Below, piece after piece: positions 22,529 to 61,042 of a stretch of 64,000 nt of DNA (the stretch's first letter is position 1; the number at the start of each line of letters is the position of its first letter). The notes below the pieces were generated by a model. The model was given only the letters and a program-made list of their open reading frames with translations, was not told the DNA's origin and searched no databases. The translations under genes were made by a program, and so were the position numbers. The stretch comes from Erpobdella octoculata (lineage: Eukaryota; Annelida; Clitellata; Hirudinida; Erpobdellidae). Location of the stretch: positions 33,756,673-33,820,672 of the forward strand of contig OZ022242.1 of assembly GCA_963978895.1 (NCBI GenBank), given 5' to 3'.

Positions 22529-22534
22529 TTTATT
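22529..22534 (-). promoter_or_regulatory. Candidate polyadenylation signal for the nephrin-like gene
   Basis: TTTATT on plus, that is AATAAA on minus, about 960 bases past the stop at 23491. A second copy lies at 22700-22705. With the plus-strand signal at 22017 this leaves about 500 bases between the two convergent transcripts. Confidence 0.35.
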
Positions 22535-23490
22535 GATACGAACGTATTTTCATAAATGCTGATAAGAAACAAAGTGTAATATATACACGTACAGAAGATA
22601 CACGTACAGAAGTATACACGTACAGAAGTATGCAGTCCAGTTTTTTAAGCCTAAATAATCGTCTTTTGATTCTTGTTTCGAAAGCTACAAGAGAGGCACT
22701 TTATTGCCTATAGATAGAGTTTCTCGTTGCATACGAATCGGGCATTTCATTAAAAAAAAAACGTTTGTTACAAATATACGAATAAAAGGATTGCTACGCA
22801 GTGTAATTCATTTGTTGCAAACATACGAATACGAATAATGTTACGCAGTGTAATAATCATTTGTAACAAACATACGAATGAAAGGATTGTTACGCTGCAT
22901 GATCATTTGTTACAAATATTACAAATAGTAGAATTTTACGCTGCGTAATCATTGCATCTGATGCAGCTGTGTTCCTACGTAAAGATACAAAAATTATGCA
23001 ATAGCAAAAAACGACACTTAATTAAAAAAATAACAGTTTGCATAATATTATACACATATATAGATAGATATATTTACACATAATGAATTGAAATTCAGTT
23101 TTAGCAGAAGTCGGTATGGAAAAATAAAAAACAGAGAAAGAAGAAAACAAGTTTCAAAGGCACAAAATAACGTATGGAAAGGCAGGAAATAAGAAATGAA
23201 GCATTTCAAAAAATCATATGACTACCAAAACACCAGGTTTCACTTTCTCTCTCGATTGATTTGTTCGAGGAAACCCCCGTAGCCAACTTTCTATCCGTAA
23301 CCGTCTACGTCATTCGCATAAACGAATTTGAGTGACAGGTAGAAAAATGACAATAAACCAGAAGTGCACATTTCATCAAGGCATTTACATAATCAGCAGC
23401 TACTAACTACTGAGTCGGATGCATTCCAGTCACATGTTCTAGTTTACTTCAATCGATAAAATACACTTTATATATATGTTGACCGGCCCC

Positions 23491-47286
<23,796 letters not shown>

Positions 47287-47331
47287 CTGTTGAAAAATAA
47301 TTTTTAAATATTACACGTTTATCAATTAGAG

Positions 47332-47680
47332 AACATTAGAAAAACCTCTAAAAAACCCGGGCAACGCCGGGTATCTCCGCTAGTACATACATAAACACAG
47401 ACACAGACACACATACATGCACATACACATACATACATACACACATACATACGCACATACATATATATATAGTTCCCGCTCGCTCACCCGCTCCGCTCCG
47501 CTCATTTTGTGACGGATTTCAAAATTTTTTTCTCTATATTTGATTCCCCTTGACTCTCAAGATTGTGTGAAAATTTCATTACGATCGGATGAATGGTGTA
47601 GCAAAGTAGCAATGCATAAACGCCATTAACATATATACATATATACAAACATTCATTTTTATATATATAGATAATATCAT
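47332..47680 (+). mobile_element. Second copy of the CCCGGCGTTGCCCGGG element, terminus inverted
   Basis: 47332-47384 is the GC-hairpin terminus reading CTCTAAAAAACCCGGGCAAC then GCCGGGTATCTCCGCTAGT. It is followed by CATA-type repeats and then the module with CCGCTCATTTTGTGACGG, TGATTCCCCTTGACTCTCAA and GATCGGATGAATGGTGTAGC (47475-47610), ending AAACATTCATTTTTATATAT. Relative to the 28.6-29.05-kb copy, terminus and module are in opposite relative orientation. Confidence 0.6.
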
Positions 47681-48689
47681 ATTAATGTATAAATATATCA
47701 AGATAATATATATATATAAATTAATAATATATATATATATATATATATATTAATATATTAATATATTAATTTAATCAACGAATTGAAAGGTTGTGAATAT
47801 TGTGAATAATGTGAATATGGTCATTGTTCGACGAAGAATTTATTTTCCTCTTTGCTTGTTCCTGCATTCCATCTCATGTTTACATTGCAAACATTGCATT
47901 GGCCGCTACTTGATGATGATGATGATGATGACGACGACGAAGATGACGACGATGATAATGTTATTTATTTTTCATAACGATATGGTGGTAGAGGAGATGA
48001 TTCAGTGATTTGTAATATAAATGATTTTTTATCATTTCATCTTCAATATAACAACATCATTAATATGATATAACGGATTCGGTAACGGTAACGTTGACAC
48101 ACCTAGCTCCGAAACGATCATTATAAAATACCACTACTACTACTAATAATAAAAAGAATATAAAATAATATGATAAAGACATCAAAACTCAAAACGACAT
48201 ATTTGATTGTACCAAGATTTGCAGAGATACAACTCTAGGCTGGCAAGAAAAGAACTATCTGAAATGTTTCCATGATACCAGTTCCGTGTTAGGCGTTTAC
48301 ATGTACGTCATGTACGGATCTGTAACATGAGATTCTGTAAATTTCCATCAGTCGGTTATTTTTAATATACATTTCTCCATATTTTTTTAGTTTAAATAAT
48401 TTTAAATTTTATGTCGTTTATTTAATTTTTTAAATTCCCTCAAAAGTTAATTTTTGCAGTACTTTTTTATAGGAATTTCTTCAACTCTGTCCAGTGTTCA
48501 ACTCACCATTATTATTTATAACTAATTATTTGATAATTAGCAAAACATATAATATATTACGATTTATACTGTTCTAATTTACAATAAATCTATTTTATAA
48601 ATTTAAATTCCCAGAAATCCATAAACACAAAGTTCTAAAGTGAACTGATCTAAAAATCTGGTTTTTAATATGATCAAAACAATTATATG

Positions 48690-48842
48690 ATCCCATATAT
48701 GATCACACAACAGTTATATGATCACATATATAATTACACAACAGTCATATGATCACATATATAATTACACAGCAGTTATATGATCACATATATAATTACA
48801 GGACATTTATATGATCACATATATCATCGATTACACAACAGT
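48690..48842. repeat. 31-nt minisatellite
   Basis: About five copies of TTATATGATCACATATATAA followed by TTACACAACAG. Confidence 0.88.
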
Positions 48843-50049
48843 ACAAAACGATGAAAAACCTCAGAGCAGCACTTTTATTAAATAGCACGCCCTAACATAA
48901 ATAAAAATAAAATAAGTAAATACGATAATTAATTAATTAATTAATTAATATGAAAACTTAATTGATATTTATCAATCCATTCATCCATGCACTCGTCCAG
49001 TAATCTATCTGTCAATCTTATCTATCCAACATATCCGTCCAAGTCCACCCAACTGGCATTCCTTCCATCAACGTGCAGTCGGCAGTCATATATTACTGGT
49101 TCGTTTTCTTGTGCTGAATGCCACAAAGTTGTGTTTATTTCTTCAGTTTATTTTATTCAACCAGTTTGTTTAACATATAGATCTTTCTGATTATAATAAT
49201 TGTTGACATAGTAAATAGCGATGACATCTGTGATGTGACGATGACAGTTGTAGCGATGATGACCACGATGATAGTTGTAGAAATGATGACGACAATGATA
49301 GTTGTAGCGGTGATTTATAACGGAATTGGTTATGATAACGATGATGACTCAGATGACTGTAACGGTGGTAATGGTAATTCTGGTGGAAATTTTAAAACTT
49401 CTATTGATGGCATGTCCCCCCCACCCCTTTAAAAAGCGCGTGCTGGCAGAGGACCACCTGCGTGGTAGAAGCGATAGTCACATGTGGAAAAAAATATAGA
49501 GAACAGCCAACAGTTGCTCCATTATGAGTCAACATGGAGGTTGATGGCATTTTGATTAATTAGCACTCGCCGACTCTACAAACACAAGTGCACTAAAAGA
49601 ACAAATCTCCAGAAACCACCAGCGCCAGCAACAAACAGAAACATCATCACCATCGTCATCACCATCACCACCACTACCACCATCACCCTCATCATCCATC
49701 CAGTAAAGACGTCTGGGCACCTTCATCTCTCGACGCAACTATCTCTTCTTAGGAACGCAACAAACCTCGCAGAATATAAGTTAACTTTTTTTTATTACTT
49801 TCAGTCTTTACCACGTCTGTCATTCAGGCCACGGTTAGTCAGCCATGTTGTTGTCTAACCACCACCATCACCAAATTGTAATTAATTTTATTTTTTTATT
49901 TGATTATAATTCAATCTGAAAATTCAATAAAATGCACTGTCATTGATACAAAAAATTCAACGCACCAATTTTTAGTTCGATTGGAAGGGTCGCTGCTATT
50001 GCCCCGGCGGTTCGCCGTGATTGCAATCGGTAAAATTGCAATCCCGTAT

Positions 50050-50112
50050 TAAAATTAAACCCTAATCCAAACCCTAACCCTACCTCTAACCCTATCCCTA
50101 CCCGTAACCATA
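50050..50112. repeat. Degenerate telomere-like (CCCTAA) interstitial repeat
   Basis: AAACCCTAATCCAAACCCTA followed by ACCCTACCTCTAACCCTATCCC: about nine imperfect CCCTAA-like units, preceded by a small GC-rich inverted motif (GGCGGTTCGCC). Confidence 0.6.
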
Positions 50113-51041
50113 TCCTAGGCAGTCGCATGAAAAGTTTCAAAATAATTTTTTTTAATTTCACTAATATTCTGAGTTTGAATATACCATATAGTGTTAAAAA
50201 AACAAAATTAATAAAGATATAGCGAATCAAAGATCGCATACCGACGCCTACCGCCATGGTAATAGTTATAACGGATTGGAAGAGGGAAGTATGTTTATTC
50301 ATCGTCACGAGATCAACCATGGCAATAATTAATAATTACCTCAAAGAAGCAAGCAGACAGACACGCAAACAAACACGAGGAAGTTAATATAAATGATTTA
50401 ACGAGATAGGTTGAAATTGGTTTGTTTTTTTTGTTTTTAATAAATAGACAAAACATCTTTATGGTCCGTGAAAAATAGTTATGCATTGTCGTTTTGCTGT
50501 CGTCTACACTTGTGTTTAAAAAGTTCACAACCACCAGTGTAGAGTTGGCGGGTTCTGTTGATGGCCTGAACAAACTTTGGGCCTGCCAAACTGGGTTATC
50601 TACAGGACCACCTAGAGCTCAGAGACTTGTCTATCATTAGTTATAACTACTGTGTATTTTATGCTTTAAAGACGAAAATTATTTGTCCAATACCAAAATC
50701 GATTTGCCAGATGATTTGTCGGGTTCCAAAGCAACAGCCGTCGTTAAGCCACAGAACTCTTTGATGGACTGGAAGCTCTGGGACTGTGTGAGGACGGTTT
50801 ATGACATGACAGAGTGTGTGTGGTGATCGTGTCAGGTCTGACAGACTCGAGGAAGTTAGTTGATGGCGTGAGAGAGATTGCCGAAGAGAATTAGGTTGAA
50901 ATTTGTGAGATTATGACGGTAGTTAGTGAGTTAGTATGCATTGATTTATTATCTTTGACTTGCGTGCGAGAATTTTCTTTTTTTTCGTCAGATTTTGATT
51001 AAATGAATCGAACCTACATTTTGACCAACGAGGCATAAATA

Positions 51042-51045
51042 ATAA

Positions 51046-51089
<44 letters not shown>

Positions 51090-51252
51090 AATGATAATTA
51101 CGACGATGAAGATATTGGTGATGATGTTTGTGGTGATAATGATGTTGTTGGTGGTGATGACGATGATGATGGTGGCAATTATGGTGGTGATGATGATTAT
51201 GATGGTAGTGATGATGATGATGACGACGACGACGATGACGATGTTGGGGATA

Positions 51253-51295
<43 letters not shown>

Positions 51296-51377
51296 CGACG
51301 ACGACGACGACGATGACGGGGATGATGATGATTATGATATGATGACGACGATGACGATGACGATGATGATGACGATT
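51042..51377. repeat. (GAT/GAC)n microsatellite
   Basis: About 330 bp of GAT and GAC triplets with short interruptions; poly-Met or poly-Ile frames are artefacts. Confidence 0.96.
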
Positions 51378-51629
51378 AAAACGACAAGCTGCTTTTTTAA
51401 GACGAGAGAGGAAGAGAAAACACACATTAGATAGTACTGAGAAAACGCAATTTAATATTTATTCAATAATATCAATAATATAACTCAATATTAAATACAC
51501 TTGATTCGATAAAAGAATAATGAACTACGATGCTGAAGCCGACAGCTTAGATTGGAAACATGTGAATTGAAGATGATACATTTAATGTATCGAATTTCAG
51601 TCCAGCTATATATAAACGTCTCAATCTAT

Positions 51630-51845
<216 letters not shown>

Positions 51846-52011
51846 TCTTTATCTCCCACTTCTTCACAAATCCTAGAAGCAGATCCACCATAAGACATGA
51901 AATAACATTTTCTTTCTCTTATTTAAAATTTTCGATTTCTCACTTATCCTTATATAATCTCTTATCTTTATATTATTTTATGCTAAGAAAAGAAATATAC
52001 AACTAAACTTT

Positions 52012-52165
52012 ATCTTAATTAATTAATATACTACTAAACTTTCTATTAATTAATTAATTAATTAATTAATTAATATACTACTAAGCTTTCTATTAATTAA
52101 TTAATTAATATACTACTAAACTTTCTATAAATTAATTAATATACTACTAAACTTTCTATTAATTT
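52012..52165. repeat. Minisatellite of TACTACTAAACTTTCTAT units with (TAAT)n
   Basis: Four copies of ATATACTACTAAACTTTCTA separated by variable TTAATTAA stretches. Confidence 0.88.
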
Positions 52166-53392
52166 CCTTGCTTACATTCTTTCTTCACCTGATCTATGTT
52201 GTGCGTGACATAAACGTGTTTATCTGTGTGCGTGCGTGAAAACCGTACAAAATTGACTCAAGTCAGATAAGGACGTTAAAATCGATAAAATAAAAACAAA
52301 ATGCGTGTCTGTGTGAATGTCTTTTTGTGTTTGCTTGAGATATTGGCTCACGTGCACACATGCACAGAAGTGTGTGTGTGTGTGCGTGTGTCAACGCGAT
52401 GGTATATCCGTGTCAGCGTGATGGTATATCCGTGTCAGCGTCAGAGAAACATCACGTACATAAGAATTTAAGTTAATGTGAGTATGTACGTGCATATACG
52501 TAATAAACCAAGTAGTGTTTGACCCTAGATTATTCCACATAATCTAACTCGCTGGTGGACAATTCAAGTTATTCCTTCATCCCCCCCCCGATTCCATTTC
52601 AATCCGTTCATCTTCTCCATCTGGATGAGAAAAAGATCATAAGCTTAGATCTTGCTATAATTGGACCGTTCAGAATGGAGAGACATAGGTAGATGATGGA
52701 GAGATAAAAGAAGAAGAAAGCTGGGGGGTGTGAAGCATGGGGTCCATGGGGATGTGCCTCCCTCCCTCCCTCTTTCTCATTTAATCGTAATTATGAGTTG
52801 CATTTTATTACCCCTGAGAGAGGTAATGGGAGAGCTTTGTTGTTGTCCTAGTTATGATGGTCGTCGTTGGTGCTGGGATAGTTGTTGTAGAAGAAAAAAA
52901 ACTTCAAAGCAGACATCAGATAACAGACTCTCTCCTGCGACAAACGATGATGGACAGACTCTTTATCATAACTCATGACCATCGTCGTCGTCGTCGTCAC
53001 CATAGCGCTTGGCACCACATTCATCATTACCAGAAACACAATCAATCATTATCAGTACTTGCCAACACCACCATCATTATCATCATGGTCTTCGTCATCA
53101 TCATCATCATCACCACAATAGCCAATTCCAGAAACATCAAAAGGCAAGAAACTGTTTTGAATAAACATATTTAACGGTTGAATGTACTCATTATAATAAT
53201 AATAATAATAATATATTAAGTAATAATAATAATAACAAAAACACCGCATGGGCATTACACATTACATGAAGGATAGAAGAAAGAAGTAAAGAATGAATGA
53301 AATAAGATAGGGGTACATTAAAGGAGCCGTGGAAGGTTATTGTGTGATTCATTACTTCAGTACTTCAGGAGTACTTATACGCACCACCAGAT

Positions 53393-53520
53393 GCATGTAA
53401 GCATACACGCCAGATACATGTAAGCATACATCACAGATACATGTAAGCATACATCACAGATACATGTAAGCATACATCACAGATACATGTAATCATACGC
53501 AACAGATACACTTAAGCATG
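53393..53520. repeat. 23-nt minisatellite
   Basis: About five copies of CAGATACATGTAAGCATACA, directly followed by (TA)n at 53525-53616. Confidence 0.88.
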
Positions 53521-53622
<102 letters not shown>

Positions 53623-54196
53623 AGCATACGCAAAAATACACACACATGACAAGATAGACACAGATTCATGCAAGCACACTGATAGATACATGTAGGTATA
53701 TATATAAAAAGATGTCAAAGTATTTCAAAATACTTTCAAATCGACAGGGGAAAAGATAAACGAAGTGGAATAATATAAGCATACCCACTAATACCCAGTG
53801 CACCAACAAATAATAAATACATGGATATATTTATAATATTTATATAAATCGAAAGTAGACGTAGAAAAGAGAGGAGGACGTGGAGGAGAGGCAAATGGAG
53901 AGAGTGGTGAGAGGAAAGAGTGAAAGATGGAGGAGGAGGAGGAGGCATATATAGGGAGGGTAGTAAGAGGAGAAAGGGGAATGGGGAGAGCAGTGGGAGT
54001 GAGTAAGGAAAATTTAGAAAGTAGTTGGTGATAGAAAGAGAAGTTGGGTGAATTGTTAACCAATGACGTCATGATAATGATTATGAAGAAGAAGAAGTGT
54101 CATCTCGGGATTCCCAATGATGTTTATAGAAACCGTTCGTTATAAACAACAACATATATCATCAGATATTGTTCGACAGCAGCAGCAGCAACGCGA

Positions 54197-54250
<54 letters not shown>

Positions 54251-54369
54251 AAAGATGATGATGATGATGATGATAGTGTCGAAGATTCAAGTTACGTGAC
54301 GCCAACGAAAAAGCGAAAGAAACAACCAATTCGTAATTGGGACCGAAAATTATATATTTAATGCTTATT

Positions 54370-54900
54370 ATACTGGCTGGTATACCAGCGTTTTCCGGGT
54401 TTTATAAAAAAAATCTCTAATTTTTGTCACTATATTTCTCTTTCTCTTTCCTCTCTCTCTCTCTCTCTTACTCATTTTCTTTCTGTCTTTCTTGTTCCCT
54501 CCCTCACCCCATTAATTCTGGTTTGGGAAAAGTGGGTGGCGTTTGGTTCGCCCCCGGTGTCTGCAACCCACGCTACTGAGTTTTTGGCCTATAAAACTTA
54601 AAACAAATAGCAGACAATTTAAAAATTGCTTAAAAATCTTTTTAAATTTTCTTACGGAAATTAAATTTGGATCTTGCTACGCAAAAGCCCTCCATCAAAA
54701 ACCCTTTTATATTCATACATAAGCATTGTTGTCCTGGACATGAAATGTGAAATAAAATGCAATTTTTTTAAAACCTCTCCTATCTTTTTCTTCACTTTGA
54801 GAACTACCTCCATGCCAAATTTCGTTCAGACTGGTGCATCGGTTTGTATTTGTATATAAGATAAAGAAAGAAAGAAAGAAACATTCATTTTTATTTATAA
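54370..54900 (+). mobile_element. Non-autonomous element, related terminus
   Basis: Begins CTGGTATACCAGCGTTTTCC with GGGTTTTATAAA, resembling the ACCCGGCGTTGCCCGGGTTTTT terminus elsewhere in the window. It runs to a 3' region with TGCCAAATTTCGTTCAGACT and GGTGCATCGG, then an AAGA tail (54862-54880). About 530 bp, no coding capacity. Class uncertain; 3' wording of this kind is common in invertebrate non-autonomous elements. Confidence 0.45.
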
Positions 54901-55609
54901 AGAGATACACACACACATGATTAAATTATCAACTTTACAAACTCGCTTTGACCTCAGTTATCCATTACACATGATATAGAAGGTTGAAGTTTTATAATTA
55001 TCAAACAAAAACATAATAAAAAAAACCATTGGTATATTAAATAATAATTATTAATATATTAAAACCAATAAACATTCATAATTTTTGTCGTGTGTATTTG
55101 TAAGTATGTTTTAACTTCATGTAACGTTGCAAGTATTGCTAACCTAACGGCTCAGAAAGAAGCTATTTTGCAACCGGGATTGGGTGGAATATCCGATTTC
55201 AAGAGGGACATACTACCCAAATTTGACCATACTACCCTAGGTTGACCATACTACCCCAGGTGGACCAAACGACCCCTCAAGGTACATGTTTCAACGGTTG
55301 GGTAACGTATTCAGTCATTGAGTTAGGGAGATAAGGAAGGATTCAAACTATCTTATATCTGCTTTCAATCAGATTCTATGGATGTATTTATGTGTGGGTA
55401 GGTATGCGGTTGTTTACATGTGTATGTGTGTGTGTGTGTGTGTGTCCAGCATCCATTCTGATGGTTAAATTATGTGTTGTCAGATCGGGGAAAAACAACG
55501 GAAAGAAAATTAAAAATAAAGCATAGAATATATAAGACAGATTGGCAACCACCATCGATAACAATATATTTGCCATCATCGAGATCACTATCACCACAAC
55601 TATCACAGC

Positions 55610-55635
55610 CGTCATCCTTATCATCATCATCATCC

Positions 55636-55710
<75 letters not shown>

Positions 55711-55779
55711 GCATCAGCATCAGCATCATCATCAGCATCATCACTATCTTCACCATAGACTTCGTCATCGTCAACATCG

Positions 55780-55818
<39 letters not shown>

Positions 55819-55820
55819 CC
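55610..55820. repeat. (CAT)n microsatellite
   Basis: About 200 bp of ATC triplets with CAGCAT and CGT interruptions. Confidence 0.96.
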
Positions 55821-57664
55821 GACTTGCTAAGAAAATTGAAAACGAGCCTGAGTCACCACCAACAAGAAGCTAGGTTTGAATTAAATTCGAATCAAAACAA
55901 CGAAATGAAAAACGCCAAATAGGTGAATGAAATCGGCGGATGGATGGATGGATGGATGGATGGATGAATAAAAAACAAAATAGCGATATTTCTTTGCAAC
56001 GCCACAAGGTTAAATGCGAAGAACTGATTACAAGAAGAAAGAGAAATTGATCGAGAAAATCTGAAAAGAGAATTAAATAAAAAAGAGAAAGGAGAAAGGA
56101 GAAAGGAGAAAGAGAAAGAGAGAAAAGGCGGAGGGAGAATGAAGAAATATGCATGGAATTGAAAAAGTTTACTTTGAAATTCAACCTGAGATATTGCCCA
56201 CTAGTCAGTATAAGGTCAAATGCCACAATAGTTGGGGTGACCTCTTAAGTCATAACTAATTCAAGGGTCAGGGCAGGGTATTGTGGGGATTTTCAATTTT
56301 TATTAAGAAGGAAATTATATAATAAGGACAGTTTAAGAGTGGTGGTGGTGATGATGATGTCGACGAGGTGGATGATGATGATGATGATGATGGCGATGGT
56401 GGTGATGATGACGATGAGTTATTTTATATGAAACAAGGAAGTTTGGTTGCTCTCAAATGTTGTTACAGTTGAAGGCAAACACTGTTTATCCAGTGCTGAT
56501 TAGCCGCGTCCAGTTTTCCACATGTAACATATAATTGGTCTGCTCTCTCTCTCTCTTTTTCTTTTCTCTCTTTCTCTCTCATCTCTTTTTCCCCTCCTTT
56601 TCTCTTTCCCTCATTCACTCTCCTCATTCGACTCATTCGCCATCCACACACGCACACACACATACACACCCACGCACACATACGTTCGCGTAATTTTTAA
56701 TTTAAAAACACGTAAACTCTGCTAGCACAACAACCGCATACATCACACAGCATAGTTTATATTGAATAGGTAAATCACGAAGTTATTAAGTAATCAAATC
56801 AAACGAAAGTTCGATGATGATGATAATGATGATGATGATGATGATGATTATGATGTTGATAATCTTAATTATGATGATGATGATTATGATGTTGATAATC
56901 TTAATTATAAGTATATTGTCTTAATTGGATAACAATATATATCAAGCAAATTACAAGACATGGATGGCTAGCTCTTACAAAATACTTAGGGCAACCGATG
57001 GTAATGCTCTTAGCCATGATGGATTGATGATGGATGGATGGAATGATTAATAAATGAATGGACGGATAGATGGATTGAGTGAGAATAGGAATGCACCAAT
57101 AAAACGTTTGATGGACAACAGATCGAAACAATGCACCTCATAGGTGCATGAAAGCTTTTTGGGTGTGATTATCATCTGTTATTTTGTTTGTGATGGTATA
57201 TATTGTACATATTTGTACTTTTATTTGCGATTTCAAGTTTTTCACTTTCATTTTACTTTTTCTCAATTCCATCTCTCTCAAGTTTTCTTTCATCCCCATT
57301 TTTGAACTACATCTCTTTCACTCACTTCATAATGAGTTTTTTAAGAGGTGAAACGTTCTTCTTTTTCTTCAAATCATGAAAGTTTTCCATTAGGCTTCCC
57401 TCGAATGTGAGGCCGAACATAAATTTAAGTGGACCTTTACGTATAGCAAATAGAATGCATAACAATAAAACTACTACTAATAATAATGGCATAATGATAA
57501 TAAGAATAATAATAAGTCATTTTTGTTTGTTCGCTGTGTTCGCTGGTCCAATTCCTTTGGAATAAAGTCAATGATCTTTTTTAGTTCTTCTGGAGACTGC
57601 ACATGCCTGAACACGTGTGGAACCCCCTGGTAGACGTGCAATTATACCTGCATTGCATGGCACT

Positions 57665-57800
57665 CACATTCTTTCCTTCATTCATTCACTCTCTCTTTCA
57701 TTCATTCATTCATTCATTCATTCATTCATTCATTCATTCATTCATTCATTCATTCATTCATTCATTCATTCATTCATTCATTCATTCACTCACTCACTCA
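57665..57800. repeat. (CATT)n microsatellite
   Basis: About 25 or more ATTC units ending in CACT units; the FIHSFIHS frame is an artefact. Confidence 0.97.
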
Positions 57801-58447
57801 GGCACTCATCTTTTCTTTAGTTTCAATCAATTCATCATTCAAACAGGCCGATGGACAAACCGACTAAGCACAACAACTAGATGATGACAGAAGAGAAACA
57901 TTCTCAGATCTGTTTAACTGACCAATCAACCCCTCGGTCCACCAACAACTCATGAGGACAGTGACCAGCAAGCCGTGTTTTACTCGTTCACCCACACACA
58001 CACACACACACCCACACACACACACACAGAGACAAACATACATACATACACACATATACATACACGCGCACACACACACACATACATACATGCACACATA
58101 TACATACACACATATACATACACGCGCACACAAGCTCACACGCATAGTTTATTCAGGAAAAAACTTGTGGGAGACACTCGTCCGCTCTTTCCCAATATCC
58201 ACCCCCGTTGTGGTGGAGCATGTACAATTAATATCATCTCCACATCCACATCCACACACACAACGCCACACAATCACACAGCAAGTACCCACTCAGGCTG
58301 CCATAGATGAACCTCTCAGCAGTGCATGTAGACGCATTCAAGTATATTTTTTTATTTATTCCAACTGACCTATAATTATGTATACTCACCTCTAATTAGA
58401 AAGCTCTTAAATTATTTTATTATTTTACTTTCTTTCTACATCTTATC

Positions 58448-58815
58448 TTGCTAATTCCATTTTTGGTACAAAACGCTCAAACCCATCATGGTGGTCTTCT
58501 GATTCTTCTGATCGCATCTAGTGGTTTGAGGTATTCAAATCGTATCTGGTGGAATGTCGACAGATCGAATCTTGTCAGGACCAATAAATACACTGCCTTA
58601 GTTAATACTATACGTCACACACTTGATAAAAAAAGAAATATCATCTTTCCAGTGGTATCTCCATCACTAAAAACTCATCTGCCCTCAACTTACCTCACTT
58701 TAAACATTTCATAAGCCAAATACCTTTCTTTTCTCGTGACATTTGGCTGCGACCTGAAGACGCCTTTGAGCATTTTATAAGGCGCTATAAAAATTTGATG
58801 GATCGGTTTAATTGG
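58448..58815 (+). mobile_element. LINE 3' end fragment
   Basis: A short frame ending PVVSPSLKTHLPSTYLTLNI at 58714, then a tail with CCTTTGAGCATTTTATAAGG and CGCTATAAAAATTTGATGGA. The tail shares GCGCTATAAAAATTT with the 19.27-19.59-kb LINE end, so both derive from one family. Coding text is degraded. Confidence 0.6.
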
Positions 58816-59335
58816 AATTGGAACGATTAACCTCAAAAGCCTAGCTGGCTCCTAGGAGTTATAGCTATATTACAAGAAGTGAAACTGATGGGGAGAGAGT
58901 GAGAGAGATAGAGAGGGGGAGGGAGGGAGAGAGAGGGAGGGAGGGAGAGAGCGTCGGGGAGGTACGGACAGAGAGAAGTTGGTTAAGAAAAAGCCAACGC
59001 ATTAAAAATAAGAAATGTAGATATGCATGCAGGAAGAAGATATGATCACTTGGTTGATGGTCAACGATCACTATCTTTTTAAGTCGAAGGAAAGAGTGAA
59101 CGAACGAACGAACGAACGAATGAATGGAATGAATGCACAATCGAATGAACGAACGAACAAATAAATGCACCAAAACACAACATTAATCATCTTCATCTTT
59201 CACCGAGGTTTACAAACTCTATGAACTGACCAACCAACCAACTCATTCAAGTCAACGCCCGCACTCTTTATCGAACCACCCTGGTTGATCCAGTGAGCCG
59301 ATCCATTTTACAACTACACACACACACACATACAG

Positions 59336-59336
<1 letters not shown>

Positions 59337-59432
<96 letters not shown>
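59337..59432. repeat. (TA)n microsatellite
   Basis: About 95 bp of TA, flanked by CA and GT stretches. Confidence 0.97.
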
Positions 59433-59434
<2 letters not shown>

Positions 59435-61042
59435 GTGTGTGAACAAAATAATACAAACTCACTGTGAACCCATTCAACCACACACAAATCTTCCCTTAGT
59501 ATTACTCAGCGCGACTGATTGCAAGGAGCAATTATTTATCCACAGGAGTATGGCCATATACATGCACATATATACACACATATACACATATGCTTTCTTA
59601 TTTTCTAGGTCACTCATGACTGAGATGGTGGGAACAGTTAATGGTTGTAGGGCCGACTGGAACGGACAATGTTAATATTTGCTCCACGATTGGTCTCAAT
59701 GGAGAGCAAATATTGCCAGCCCGGGAAACTTCTAAGGGGCATGGAACTGACGTGGGCACTTCATTTTTATATTGGAGATCCGTGAACGTTGTGTTGTTAT
59801 ACATATACATATGTGTATATATACTAATATATAACTTTTGAATTTAATATTAATATATTAAAATATACTGCTTTGAACAAATGTTTTAAACAAACTGCTG
59901 AATAACTTTAAATAGATAATAGAACATGATGATGATAACGATGATCGACCGTCATCATCATCACCACCACCTTCAGCACAGCATAGCCCGACAGAGCCAC
60001 GATTACCCTTAATTAATTGATGCATCTAATAAGCTTAAATGAAATTTCATCAATTCGCTTTTAGGCATTAATTCGGACACATTCATTAACTCGCTGACAA
60101 CATGTCTACACTTCATTACAACGATGCGGCCGAACAACAAAAACAACAACAACAACAAATAGAATCAACCTCCGACATACCTGTGCCAAATTGGAACAGA
60201 CAGACCAGTAGAAGTGATGGAATTGCGAATTTAGGATTCCTCATTCTGTTCTATGCGATGTGCTTTCAATTTTCTTCGTTTACGCTTCGACGCTGGCAGT
60301 GATGCTGCTGATGATGATGATGTTGATATCAGTTTTGATAGTGATGATGACGATGACAGTAGCGATGGTGCTGATGACGATGACAGTAGCGATGGTGCTG
60401 ATGATGATGACCTATCCAGATAGTTTACAGCCTATCGTCGGTTTCAAATTCTTCTCCGATGAGATGGAATTCGTCTTCAAATTTCTTCCTATTTCAAATC
60501 CCCAGGGGTTTACAGTCGTAAATTAAACGAATCATCTTCGATAATGAAATATCGATATCGACAATTTGATTCATAAAAACAAATCTTTAAACAAAATTAA
60601 CTTAAAATGCGAGTCAAATATTTCTTCAAATATATCGTAGAGGTACCTGGTACGAGACAGCTGTTTTCCAAGTCTCAGATATGCCGGGGTTAAACAAGGG
60701 TTACCGAGATAATGAACCGGAGAGGAACTTCCGACTTTTATGTTTTGATTAAATCCAAGTTTTATCGCAGCAGTTATTAATTAGTTAAACATTCCTTGTC
60801 GCTCAAATTATTATCTATCAACGATGATGATTAACCGAGTAATTTGTACGCATATTTTAATATTACAAGTATCTGTTAGATGTAATCGTAAATTCTATAC
60901 TCTGAAGAACTAATAATATATCGCTATTTTTCTGGTTGATAATACTTGGAAGAGCATATATATTTATAGATAGATAGATAACAAGATATTCGTTAAGACC
61001 GAATGATTACAAGAGGCTCAAAAGATGGTGTGACTTTCGCGA

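Larger units (their letters stand above)
20890..23490. other. Convergent 3' flanks of FCHSD-like and nephrin-like genes
   Basis: 3' UTRs are expected from both sides. Contains a 20-21-nt minisatellite (TCATATGGTCACATATTTTC) at about 21468-21650, a TA run near 21903-21924, and a degenerate array with GTTACAAATATACGAAT at about 22760-22960. No coding exon is seen. Confidence 0.75.

Noticed and set aside
47793..48008. Signal-peptide-like plus-strand frame (RRRIYFPLCLFLHSISCLH)
   Set aside because: Wrong strand for the nephrin-like gene, and the frame runs into a GAT repeat.
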